Origin: Marinilabiliaceae bacterium ANBcel2
GTDB lineage: Bacteria > Bacteroidota > Bacteroidia > Bacteroidales > Marinilabiliaceae
DNA length: 64,000 nt
Assembly (NCBI GenBank): GCA_029688995.1
Contig: JARULA010000002.1
Coordinates: 372,001-436,000 of the forward strand
Direction of reading: 5' to 3'
Positions 38,416-48,100 of this stretch are shown here, piece after piece. Under the pieces are notes generated by a model. The model was given only the letters and a program-made list of their open reading frames with translations. It had not been told where the DNA came from and did not search any database. Position 1 is the first letter of the stretch. Each line of letters starts with the position of its first letter. Both the position numbers and the translations under genes were made by a program.

Positions 38416-39840
38416 ATGGACAGGTTTTGTTTTTTAATTTTTGCTGCTTTTAGCCTCTGTTTAATTGATACTGTTGCTATGCCCTCTGATAGTGTTAGGA
38501 TAAAGGGAGCAAATGAGGAGTATGCCGGATTTACCCTGGTTTTTGAGCACTACTCGAATTTTATTACATCAGAGACAAAACCTTTACTCTCCCTGCAGAT
38601 TGATGATGAGGGAGTGTTTGATTACACCTTTCCTTTAGAGGAGATAACTTATGCTTTTGTAGATCTCGGCAGATACAGGGCCCACATCTATTTTGAGCCC
38701 GGAAAAAAATATGAGGTTGTTTTTCCGCCATTTGAACCCCGAACCGACTCAGAAAGACTTAGTCCGCATTTTCAACCACAGGAGGTTGTATTGGGGATAG
38801 CAAATGAAGAGTCACGTTTATTAAATCGTAATATTACAGAGTTTGAAGCTTCATTTGAATATATGTACAGTAATAATGCGGTAGAACTTTTTGTTAACGG
38901 AAATGACTCTTTGGCTATGCAGATAGAGGAGCGATTAGATAATCAATTTATCTATAATCACCCTTTTTTTAGACGGTATAAAGAGCTCTCTTTTTTTAAG
39001 CTATGGCACATGACAGTAAGGAGGCAGGAGAGATTTTTAATAGACAACTATTTTTCTGATAAGCCTGTTGAGTACCAGCTGCCTGTTTATCATGAGGTTT
39101 TTCGGACTATCTTTTCCGGATTTTTTCCTGACGGATTTGACTCTTCTGTAAAAGAGCAGTTACGCGAGGTTCTGGGACGACGGCGCCCGTTTAATGAGGT
39201 TGTCGATGTGGTTAAACAGGACACTCTTTTTGCTCAACAGGAGTTTGCCGAACTTGTATTGCTATACGGTTTGTATGACTCTTTTCATCGTGACTTTTTA
39301 AGAGAAGAAACAGTGTTTTCGGTTGTAAATAGTGCTCGTGAAACTGGTTCATCACAACGGGTTAGGAATATGGCAGATGGGATTTATCGGCGCATTACTA
39401 TGTTGCGCCCGGGGAGCAAAGCTCCAGGTTTTTCTCTTTTAAACATTGAAGGTGAGCGGGTAAACCTAACTGATTATGAAGGCCGATATCTCTATCTCAA
39501 TTTTATTCATACCGAAAACTATAGCTGTTTAAGAGATCTGCAAACTTTAAAGAGTCTTTCTCAGATGTTTGATGAGGTTATGGATATAGTCACTATTGTA
39601 ATAGATGAGGATTATGAAGCTATGGTAACCTTATTAAAGGAGTATCCAGAATATGATTGGGATTTTTTACATTTTGGAGCCAACTCTCAGGTTATTTTTG
39701 ACTATAATATTATGGCTGTTCCTGCTTACTATCTTATAGCTCCCGATGGTACTCTTGCTATGTCACCGGCTCCGACTCCTGAAGAAAATTTTAGAGAGCG
39801 GTTTATAACTATATTAAGGAATTCACGATCTGTTCATTGA
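38416..39840 (+). CDS. Secreted thioredoxin-fold protein lacking the redox CxxC
   Basis: 474 residues with a signal peptide (LIFAAFSLCLIDTVA). An N-terminal region of about 320 residues resembles the DUF4369-like/linker part of Bacteroidota TlpA relatives, and a C-terminal thioredoxin/AhpC fold follows from about 335 (PGSKAPGFSLLNIEGERVNLTDYEGRYLYLNF). Where an active TlpA has a C-x-x-C, this protein reads TENYSC, leaving one cysteine, so reductase activity is doubtful. It is 5 bases after coaD and 190 bases before the secretion-associated cluster. Role unknown. Confidence 0.6.
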   Translation: MDRFCFLIFAAFSLCLIDTVAMPSDSVRIKGANEEYAGFTLVFEHYSNFITSETKPLLSLQIDDEGVFDYTFPLEEITYAFVDLGRYRAHIYFEPGKKYEVVFPPFEPRTDSERLSPHFQPQEVVLGIANEESRLLNRNITEFEASFEYMYSNNAVELFVNGNDSLAMQIEERLDNQFIYNHPFFRRYKELSFFKLWHMTVRRQERFLIDNYFSDKPVEYQLPVYHEVFRTIFSGFFPDGFDSSVKEQLREVLGRRRPFNEVVDVVKQDTLFAQQEFAELVLLYGLYDSFHRDFLREETVFSVVNSARETGSSQRVRNMADGIYRRITMLRPGSKAPGFSLLNIEGERVNLTDYEGRYLYLNFIHTENYSCLRDLQTLKSLSQMFDEVMDIVTIVIDEDYEAMVTLLKEYPEYDWDFLHFGANSQVIFDYNIMAVPAYYLIAPDGTLAMSPAPTPEENFRERFITILRNSRSVH

Positions 39841-40031
39841 TCATGCTTAATTGTCTTTTTCCCGGTGTTTAAAGATTTTAATGGAGTGTTTGTTATTGAT
39901 AATCCTGTAGAGCTGTATCTTTATCAAATAGTTGCATATATTACTATTTAACTTTTAATTATTAATTATTTTTGTTGTCAACTTAATTTATAATGTGGTA
40001 AATTGTGCAAAATAATTTGATTGAGAATTTT

Positions 40032-41789
40032 ATGCATTGTTTTAAACTGTCAAAAAGAGGAGTTGATTTGTCTCTCATTATATTGATTGTAATGCTCCTG
40101 TTCTCTTCTTTTTCTAACGCACAATCTTTTGTTTCAATGGATGCAGATGATGATCAGTTTTGCGGTGTTAGCGGGAGTCTCTCTTTAATGTTAACTTTTG
40201 ATGAAGGGGGCCCTTATGATTATACTATAGGTATTTATGAGAAGAGTGATGATGGTATAAACATATTGCGTTCTCTGGAGGAGAATGGAGTTCAATCTGA
40301 ATATGGAATTATAGAGAAAGAGTTTACCCAAACAGTTAATTTTGATGATGGGCAATCCTCTGTCATTTTGATTATGGTTCTTCAAAAAGCTGGTGATAAT
40401 TCCGGAAATGAGTACAGTAGAGAGGAAGAAGATTTTTCCAATAGCGCTCAATTTGATTTTTACAAACCTGTTGATGAGAGCAATTTAAGTGGACTGCAAT
40501 CAATTGATGAACTAAATAGTTGTGGTTATAGTTTTAAAATAGAGGGGGAGGTTGATGATTTTATCCCTGAAAAAGGGTGGGCGGAGTATTCCAATGGAGA
40601 TTTTGAAGATGACAATTCTTTTTCAACTCTGTTTACTGCTGTTGAACCAGGAAGTCATCAACTCTATTTTGAAATGGTTAATGGTGTTTGTGAGTATAAT
40701 CATAATGTTGAAATTGTTACATATGGTTATCCTTCAGCAACTATTTCAACTAAGTCTGAAATTTGTGGAGAGGGCCAAGCAGAACTCAAATTTGAGATGG
40801 AAGGGAGTTCTCCCTGGACTATTCAATATCGTGATGATAGCGATAGCTATGGTTATATTGAAAATGTTACAGAAAAAATATACGTTGAGAAAGTTGATGT
40901 TTTAGGAACAACAAATTTTACTATTGTCAATTTGGAGGACAAAAATGGTTGTTCTCCTCCTTCGTCTCTTAGTGATGAGTATATTACGGGAGTTGCAACT
41001 GTTTATGATATTACTCCTGACACATATGCAGGTGAAAATATTGAGGTTTGTGGAGAACGTGTTGAGTTGATGGGAGAATTAAGTGCTGAGAGTGGAGTTT
41101 GGAGTGTCGATAAAAAGGGTGATTTTGAAGATGAAAGCAGTGCGGTCACCTATTTTGATGCTGAAAATATTGAGATTAAAGAGCTCTATAAGTTTACCTG
41201 GACTCAAACCAATAAGGATTGCTCCTCTTATGATGTTGTAGAGGTTATTTTTTATGAAGAGCTTAATGATGCTATTGTTGATGCAGGTGAGGATATTGAG
41301 CTTTTTGAACTCTCTAAGACTTTTTTGAATGCTGCTCCTCCACTTTTTGGTGAGGGTTCATGGAAAGTTATTAGTGGTGCCGGTGATATTGTTAATCAAG
41401 ATCATTATAACTCAGCCATAGAAAATTTAAGTGTGCCAGGACGCGCTCAATTAGAGTGGGAGGTTGTTAACGGTGCTTGTAGCTTTACCGACAGAGTGGT
41501 TGTAGAGGTAGAAAAACTTCAATATCCCAATGGTTTTTCTCCCAATGGTGATGGAGTTAATGATACATTTGAAATTGTTGGTTCACATTTTATTGAAAAT
41601 AATCGTCTTGTTATTTTTAATAGTAGTGGCAAGGAGGTTTATCGACGTTACAATTATGGTAAGCCATATTGGGATGGAAGAGATAGTAGCGGAAGCATGT
41701 TACCCGATGGTCATTACTACTTTTTGTTTCAGGGAGATAATATTGATCCTATAAAAGACTTTGTTATAATAAAGAGTTCAGATAGTTAA
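40032..41789 (+). CDS. T9SS cargo protein with type B (gliding-associated) C-terminal domain
   Basis: 585 residues from ATG 40032 (a GTG 27 bases upstream is in frame but gives no signal of its own). Signal peptide around LSLIILIVMLLFSSFSNAQ, a body of several immunoglobulin-like repeats, and a C-terminal type B sorting domain from about residue 497, beginning YPNGFSPNGDGVNDTFEI and continuing VIFNSSGKEVYRR, YWDGRD, LPDGHYYF. This domain sends proteins through the type IX system to the cell surface. The next gene, 3 bases on, is a PorP/SprF protein, the partner normally required by such cargo. Body function unknown; adhesin-like surface protein is the best guess. Confidence 0.8.
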   Translation: MHCFKLSKRGVDLSLIILIVMLLFSSFSNAQSFVSMDADDDQFCGVSGSLSLMLTFDEGGPYDYTIGIYEKSDDGINILRSLEENGVQSEYGIIEKEFTQTVNFDDGQSSVILIMVLQKAGDNSGNEYSREEEDFSNSAQFDFYKPVDESNLSGLQSIDELNSCGYSFKIEGEVDDFIPEKGWAEYSNGDFEDDNSFSTLFTAVEPGSHQLYFEMVNGVCEYNHNVEIVTYGYPSATISTKSEICGEGQAELKFEMEGSSPWTIQYRDDSDSYGYIENVTEKIYVEKVDVLGTTNFTIVNLEDKNGCSPPSSLSDEYITGVATVYDITPDTYAGENIEVCGERVELMGELSAESGVWSVDKKGDFEDESSAVTYFDAENIEIKELYKFTWTQTNKDCSSYDVVEVIFYEELNDAIVDAGEDIELFELSKTFLNAAPPLFGEGSWKVISGAGDIVNQDHYNSAIENLSVPGRAQLEWEVVNGACSFTDRVVVEVEKLQYPNGFSPNGDGVNDTFEIVGSHFIENNRLVIFNSSGKEVYRRYNYGKPYWDGRDSSGSMLPDGHYYFLFQGDNIDPIKDFVIIKSSDS

Positions 41790-41792
41790 ATT

Positions 41793-42704
41793 ATGCAGTT
41801 TATCCTAACCATACTTTTTTTTCTTTTTTTTGTCTCCATTAATGGAGAGGCTCAAAAGGCCTTAAATATGAGTCATTACATGCATAATCAGTATGCTGTA
41901 AATTCTGCTTTCGGAGGGTCGAGGGAAGTGATGACTGCATATGGTGCTTATCGCAACCAGTGGGGTAATTTGCCCGGATCTCCCGAAGCACTTTTTTTTT
42001 CGATGCATGCACCTTTAAAGAATGAGAATGTTGCTCTTGGAGGATCTTTTTTTAATGAGGAGTTCACCATTGTAAAAAATCGTGGCTTATCACTTTCATA
42101 TACCTACAGGGTTAAAACAGTAAACAAGAGATGGCTTGCATTTAGTTTAAGTGGGGGATTCTCCTCTTCCACAACTAATTATAAAGATGTTAATTTAATT
42201 GATCCCTCTGATCCACTCTTTGGCAATAATGAATCCGGTATTAGTCCGGGACTCTCTTTTGGCACTGCATATTACGGGGATAATTTTTTCTTGGGCATTT
42301 CTATTAGAGATCTCTTTTATAATACTCCTTTTGAGGAGGGCTCTCCATTTTTTGAGCCATCAAAAACAGATTATAACTTTACAGGAGGATATTTTTACAG
42401 ATTTAGTGAGAGTGTTGGCATACAACCTTCACTTCTTGTTAATTATAATCCCGATTATCAAACTACTACTGATTATTCTGCCACACTATTTTTATATGAT
42501 CTTTTATGGGTAGGAGCTACTTATCGGTCAAATAAAGAGCTTGTTGGATTATTAGGTTTTCAGCTTACTCGTGGTTTGCGGTTTGCTTATAGTTACGATT
42601 TGGCGATGGGAGAGTTGGGTAATATGAATAACGGGAGTCATGAATTTTCGTTACAGTTTGATTTTGGATTTGAAATAGATGTTGTAAACCCAAAATTCTT
42701 TTAA
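41793..42704 (+). CDS. PorP/SprF family outer-membrane protein
   Basis: 303 residues, signal peptide FILTILFFLFFVSINGEAQ, then the family's early MHNQYAVNSAFGGS segment (asparagine and glycine after the first strand) and a beta-barrel to the end. In Flavobacterium, SprF of this family is needed for surface delivery of the adhesin SprB, and other members sit beside type B cargo genes. Here it follows such a cargo gene by 3 bases, so it is probably that cargo's dedicated export or anchoring partner. It is not PorP of the core secretion operon, since porK-L-M-N are absent. Confidence 0.85.
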   Translation: MQFILTILFFLFFVSINGEAQKALNMSHYMHNQYAVNSAFGGSREVMTAYGAYRNQWGNLPGSPEALFFSMHAPLKNENVALGGSFFNEEFTIVKNRGLSLSYTYRVKTVNKRWLAFSLSGGFSSSTTNYKDVNLIDPSDPLFGNNESGISPGLSFGTAYYGDNFFLGISIRDLFYNTPFEEGSPFFEPSKTDYNFTGGYFYRFSESVGIQPSLLVNYNPDYQTTTDYSATLFLYDLLWVGATYRSNKELVGLLGFQLTRGLRFAYSYDLAMGELGNMNNGSHEFSLQFDFGFEIDVVNPKFF

Positions 42705-42729
42705 GTAGTCTTTAATTAAATTTTTTTTG

Positions 42730-44133
42730 ATGAAACGCAGTTTACTCTCAATAATCTTTTTGTCGTTATTTACTCTGTTTGCTTTATCTCTTACAGCTCA
42801 AAAAGTTGATGTTAATGTTGAGCCTGTTTCTGTTAATACTAACGATAATAGTGAAATTGCTCCATTTTTGTTTAATGATGACTTCTATTTTTTATCAAAT
42901 CGTAAAAACTCTTTTTTAATGAGTGCCTTTGATAAAAGTAATATGCCTATGTATCGTTTATATAAAGGGAGATTAATTGATGATAGTGAAGTTATGGATG
43001 TTGAAGAGGTTGCATTTAATGGTGCTTTTTATGATATGTACGGACCGGCAGTTGTGTCGGGATGTGGAACTAAATTGATTTTTACCAGATCGAGAAGTGA
43101 AACATTTAAAGAGAGTTCCCGAACATCTCCTGTGAGGTTGGATCTCTATGAAGCTGATTATCCGTTAAATAATAGTGAGAGAACTGTTCGTCAGCTCCCT
43201 TTTGGTTCTGATGAGTGGTCTGTTTTGCATCCGTCACTCTCCTGTGATGGGCAACGTCTCTTTTTTGTTATGGATAAACCGGGTGGATATGGTGAGAGTG
43301 ATATCTATATGAGCCCTTTAACCAGTGAAGGGTGGGGTGAACCTGAAAATCTTGGCGATGTTATAAATAGTAGTGGAAGTGAATTCTTTCCATTTTATCA
43401 CTCCAGTGGCAAACTTTACTTTACATCTAATGGGCATGGATCTAATGGTAATGCCAATATTTTCTATTCAGAATATGTGGATGGTTGGCAACCACCTGTT
43501 AAACTGGATTACCCGATAAATTCGGAGTATGATGATTTTGGCTCTTTTATTTTTGATGATGAGACAAAGGGGTATTTTGCTTCATCGCGCAGCGGGAGTG
43601 ATGATATTTACTACTTTGAGTTTGATCTTCGTTTTTGCGAAGAGGGTGATCAGGTTGTTGAGGATAGTTACTGCTTCACATTTTATGAAGAGAGTGCTAT
43701 TGAGACCGATACCTTACCCAATAAATATTTGTGGGATTTTGGAGATGGGGATACTCTTGCGGGAAAAGAGGTGAATTTCTGTTTTGATGGCCCCGGTAAT
43801 TATGATATTATCTTAAATGTTGTGGATTCAATAACTGGTCAGGTGCAGTACCAGGCTGCATCATACTCTTTAAATCTTGAAGAGACAAAACAGGTTTACA
43901 TTAATGATCCCGGAGTTATAGATGTAGATAGTGAGGTTACATTTAGCGCTGAGTTAAAGGGTTTTGGAAAAGTTGATGCGCCTAACTATTTTTGGGATTT
44001 AGGAGATGGTGTTATTAAGCGGGGAAGAACTGTTAAGGCTGAGTTTGTTGAGCCCGGTGAGTATAAAATATGGTGTGAGGTTTATTGGGAAGGTAATAGT
44101 GTATGCTCTTATCGTATAGTTGAAGTGAAGTAA
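42730..44133 (+). CDS. PD40 beta-propeller plus two PKD domains, secreted
   Basis: 467 residues from ATG 42730 (TTG at 42727 also in frame). Signal peptide LLSIIFLSLFTLFALSLTAQ; PD40/WD40-like propeller repeats at about 40-300 (HPSLSCDGQRLFFVMDKPGGYGESDIY, FPFYHSSGKLYFTSNG, FGSFIFDDETKGYFASSRSG); then two PKD domains marked by WDFGDG (Trp335) and WDLGDG (Trp422). It resembles the propeller part of PorE-type proteins but has no OmpA peptidoglycan-binding domain and no sorting domain. Probably periplasmic or outer-membrane associated; the neighbouring PorP/SprF and cargo suggest they form a complex. Confidence 0.7.
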   Translation: MKRSLLSIIFLSLFTLFALSLTAQKVDVNVEPVSVNTNDNSEIAPFLFNDDFYFLSNRKNSFLMSAFDKSNMPMYRLYKGRLIDDSEVMDVEEVAFNGAFYDMYGPAVVSGCGTKLIFTRSRSETFKESSRTSPVRLDLYEADYPLNNSERTVRQLPFGSDEWSVLHPSLSCDGQRLFFVMDKPGGYGESDIYMSPLTSEGWGEPENLGDVINSSGSEFFPFYHSSGKLYFTSNGHGSNGNANIFYSEYVDGWQPPVKLDYPINSEYDDFGSFIFDDETKGYFASSRSGSDDIYYFEFDLRFCEEGDQVVEDSYCFTFYEESAIETDTLPNKYLWDFGDGDTLAGKEVNFCFDGPGNYDIILNVVDSITGQVQYQAASYSLNLEETKQVYINDPGVIDVDSEVTFSAELKGFGKVDAPNYFWDLGDGVIKRGRTVKAEFVEPGEYKIWCEVYWEGNSVCSYRIVEVK

Positions 44134-44191
44134 TATTATTGATTTTTTAATATCTTGAGCATACCGAAGTTTTAGATAAATTGGTATAAAT

Positions 44192-45160
44192 ATGAATGTA
44201 AGGGTTTTTATTATTGTTGTTGCAATGGTTTTGTTTTCTTTAAACCTTGCTGCACAGCCTGTTCCTGCGGATGATGAAAATATTCCTGCTTTGGTTACCT
44301 TTGGAAGAGATGGGGATACCTCATGGGGCGATGATGATTTTATTCAAATAATTTTTTTCTCGATTCCTGAGGATTTTGAGGATCCTGTCTATTTAAGGGT
44401 TTTTGATCCTGATGTAGGTGGTGAGTTTGATGAGATAAAGACCGAGTGGAATACTCGCACTAATTTTTCTGTATATGGGGGAGAGGGAGCCTGTTCCGAT
44501 AAGGATGCACGTAGAATTGAGAGGGATGGAAACTATCGAAGTGGCACATTATTAGCCTCTCGCACCTTTGGTTTTGAGCCGCGATGGGATATGGAATGGT
44601 ACACTTTTGGACCGTTTAACCCAAGGGAGGGTGAACTGTTACCCGAATATGGCGGGAATGTTTTTAAAATGGTTGTTGAAGGACTTGAAGGAGATGATGG
44701 AAATCTATACCGTTTATTCCTCAGTACCAGTCCGGATGAAAACCGTCCTATTGAGGGAGCCTTTGCTTTCTATTTTAAATATACCTTTAGGCTGCATGAT
44801 GATCCCGGTGAAGTATCACATATTTATCCCTATATTACCGATGATGTGGTGGCAATTAAACAGAGTAATTTTGATTGGGATCATGACGGAATTCTTCGTA
44901 TTATTTCTCCTTCAAAAAATGGAGAGATGATGGCAGTTTCGGGGGATGATGAGTGGGTATCCAGTACGCATACTATTAGTGATCGAGATAGAAACAGCTC
45001 TATGGATATTCAAATGATAAAATGCCCTGATATGGCAATGCGAAATAATAATGTAGTTATCTATCTTGAGAATCAATATGGTGAGCTAATGCCATTTTAT
45101 AGTGTTCCCATTGGTGGAATACCTCGTTATGAGTATAGTATAGGTATAAGGCCCAATTAA
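44192..45160 (+). CDS. Secreted protein of unknown function
   Basis: 322 residues that I do not recognise. A clear signal peptide (VFIIVVAMVLFSLNLAAQ) precedes a very acidic mature protein with no membrane segment. Two stretches look like calcium-binding loops: DWDHDG at 228-233 and DRDRNSSMD a little later, matching the DxDxDG and DxDxNxxxD spacing. It ends in a beta-rich region (SVPIGGIPRYEYSIGIRPN). Positioned between the PKD protein and the phosphatase receptor, 58 bases after one and 15 bases before the other, it probably belongs to the same unit. It could be a ligand-binding or structural partner of the receptor; that is a guess from position. Confidence 0.5.
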   Translation: MNVRVFIIVVAMVLFSLNLAAQPVPADDENIPALVTFGRDGDTSWGDDDFIQIIFFSIPEDFEDPVYLRVFDPDVGGEFDEIKTEWNTRTNFSVYGGEGACSDKDARRIERDGNYRSGTLLASRTFGFEPRWDMEWYTFGPFNPREGELLPEYGGNVFKMVVEGLEGDDGNLYRLFLSTSPDENRPIEGAFAFYFKYTFRLHDDPGEVSHIYPYITDDVVAIKQSNFDWDHDGILRIISPSKNGEMMAVSGDDEWVSSTHTISDRDRNSSMDIQMIKCPDMAMRNNNVVIYLENQYGELMPFYSVPIGGIPRYEYSIGIRPN

Positions 45161-45175
45161 TATCAGTGATTGTTT

Positions 45176-48100
45176 ATGAGTAAACCTTTGTGTATATCAT
45201 TTTTGTTTTTTCTGTTCTTTTTTTTAAATGAGGGAGAGGCTCAAACATATAATTTTGCTAGTTATGATACTAATAGCGGACTTCCACACAATTTTATTTA
45301 TGCATTGCAGCAGGATAAAAATGGTTTTTTATGGGGAGGAACAGCTGAAGGGTTAGTAAAATATAACGGGATTGAGTTTGAAGTGTTTAACAGAAATGAT
45401 TCTTTGGCTTATGACTTTATAACTTCTCTATTAACTCTTGAGGAAGGTAAACTTATTGCCGGGCATAATAATGGGGATATAACCATTTATGAGGATGGTG
45501 AGTTTATTCCCATTTATATAGAAGATTCTTCGGGTCCGGTTAACGATATATCGGTTGATGATAATGGTTATATATGGGCTGTAGTTCAAAACAGCGGAAT
45601 AGTACGTATTGATAATTATAATAATGTTACCAAGTGGTTTGATTCAGGCAATTTTAGCTTTACTCTTTTCTATGCTTTAGAACATTTGGATGGTAATCTT
45701 TTACTGATTGGTTCCAGTGATGGGTTAATGGAGATTGATCTTAATGAAGATGGCAGCATAAACCGTATCGAGAGAATTGGAGATGTTGCTGGCGGCGATG
45801 TTAATTCTATTGTTGCACGTAATAATGGGGAAGAGCAATTTTGGGTTGGAACCAGAGAGTACGGACTCTTTTTATATTCTCGCACAAACCGTAAGGTTTT
45901 TCATTTTTCGGATAATGATTTTTGCCTCGATTTTTCTGTTGATTATTTAAGTGTTCGTGATATTGTTGAGGAGCCTAATGGTGATTTGATGATTGCCACC
46001 TGGGGAGATGGTGTAATAAGATTTTTTTATGACTCCACAAGAGACTCTTATACCAACTCTTTCTCTTTTTCGGTTGAAAATGGGTTGGCAAGTGATTATA
46101 TAACCGATATACTAATAGATAATGAGGGTAACTATTGGTTTGCCAGTTATGGTGGAGGAGTCTCCTCTCTTACATGTGAGAGTATGACCTTTTATAATCT
46201 TGATAATATTGGATTTGCCAACAGCTCTGTGCGTTCGGTTGAAGCCATAGAGGATATGGTATGGTTAGGCCTGGATAATGGTATCATTGAAGCTGACCCT
46301 TTCTGTTTTAGTGATTATAATTTTTATGGAAGAGATGCCGGATTACCCGATAGTGATATAACAGGACTCCACTTTTGTGAAATGGACTCACTATTATGGG
46401 TTGCTACTGGTCAGGACGGACTTTATTACAAAAATTTAGAGAGTGATCTTTTTAATTCTTACTATTATACCAGCTCTTTAAACGGTAAACAGATTAATGA
46501 TATTGCTGTAGATCAACCTTATCTATATCTTGCTACAACCGGTGGTTTTTTTATCATTGATACTTTTGAAAATGATGTTTTAGAGTATAATACTGCAAGT
46601 GGTTTGCCCCATAATAATATAAATTTTGTCACTTTAATTAAAGATGATGTTTGGATTGGACCTCGTAATAGTGGTATTTGCAGGGTGGGAATTGATAGTT
46701 TCGATATTCACAGAGTAGAGGATGGCCCTGTGGACGTCTCGGGTATGGATCTCAAAGAAGAGGGAACTTTTTTGCTTGCTACCAAAGGACAGGGGGTTAT
46801 TGAGTACAGTAGAGATTCCACTTCATTTATCTCTTCAAGGGAAGGATTGGCACGAAATTTTTGTTATGATATTAAAGCTGATGCTAAAGGACGTATATGG
46901 GTAGCTCATTTTCCCGGGTTATCGGTTATTGATTATCAACATGAGAGAATAAAAACTTATGACCATAGCAATAATATGGGAGAGGATTTTTATCAAATTA
47001 AACCGGGGAGAGATGATTTGTTGTGGTTTGCTTTTAATGGTGGTGTTATTAGCTACAATCCTTTAAAGGATAAAATAAATAGTGTGCCACCTTTACTAAA
47101 CTTTACCTCAGTTTTAGTGTCGGGAGAAGAGGTTTGTTCAGGTTTAAAAATTGAACTTCCTTATTCTTATGGAGATGATTATCGGTTTAGATTTGAGTTT
47201 ACCGGGATTAGTTTAAGTGCTCCTGAAGAGGTGAGGTATGAGTCTCGGTTAATTCGCGGTGGAGATGTAAGTTCTGCTGAATGGATTGATTTGGGAACCT
47301 CTCGCTATAGGGAATATGATTATCTTCCTGATGGTACTTATCGTTTTGAGGTAAGAGCTGTTAATAGTGATGGAGTATATACTTTGGACTCTATTGCTGT
47401 TGATATTGTTATAGCTCCACCTTTGTGGAAGCGAGTATGGTTTATTGCACTTATGATAATTATTATGGGGGTAATTATCTATTTTGTTATACTATTTCGA
47501 GAGCGTAAGTTAAGACGTCAAAAAGAGGCTTTACAACGTGAGGTTGAATCTCAAACAATTATTCTGCGGCAGCAGAAGGCCGAAATTGAGAGAAAAAATC
47601 AAGATATTACCGATAGTATTAATTATGCTAAGAAAATTCAATCATCTATTTTACCTCCTGCAAAAATTATAGAGAAGGAGTTTAAGGAGAGTTTTATCTT
47701 TTTTGCTCCCAGAGATATTGTTAGTGGCGATTTCTATTGGTTTCACCCCTTTGGAGACTCTTTTCTTTTTTGTGCAGCTGATTGTACCGGTCATGGTGTT
47801 CCAGGTGCTTTTATGTCTATGATTGGCACCACACTGCTAAATGATATTGTTAAACGTGAAGATGTTTTTACCCCATCCGATATCTTAACCCGCCTTGATG
47901 CAGAGATAAAAATTTTACTTCAAAAAAATGAGACAGATAACACCCGTGATGGAATGGATATATCTATTGTTGAATTTGATTCAAAAAACAGTATAATTAG
48001 AGCAGCATCGGCCAAACGACCGGTTTATATGTTTATTAATGAGGAGTTTGTTGTTTATAAAGGGCAGCGACGTAGTATTGGAGATAATATTGTTGAAGAG

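Noticed and set aside
40552-40905. A 117-codon plus-strand ORF inside the cargo gene.
   Set aside because: It is in a different frame of a gene with a signal peptide and sorting domain and shows random hydrophobic composition.
47820-47845. TGGCACCACACTGC inside the phosphatase domain, resembling a sigma-54 promoter.
   Set aside because: It lacks the TTGC at five-base spacing and lies within coding sequence far from any gene start.
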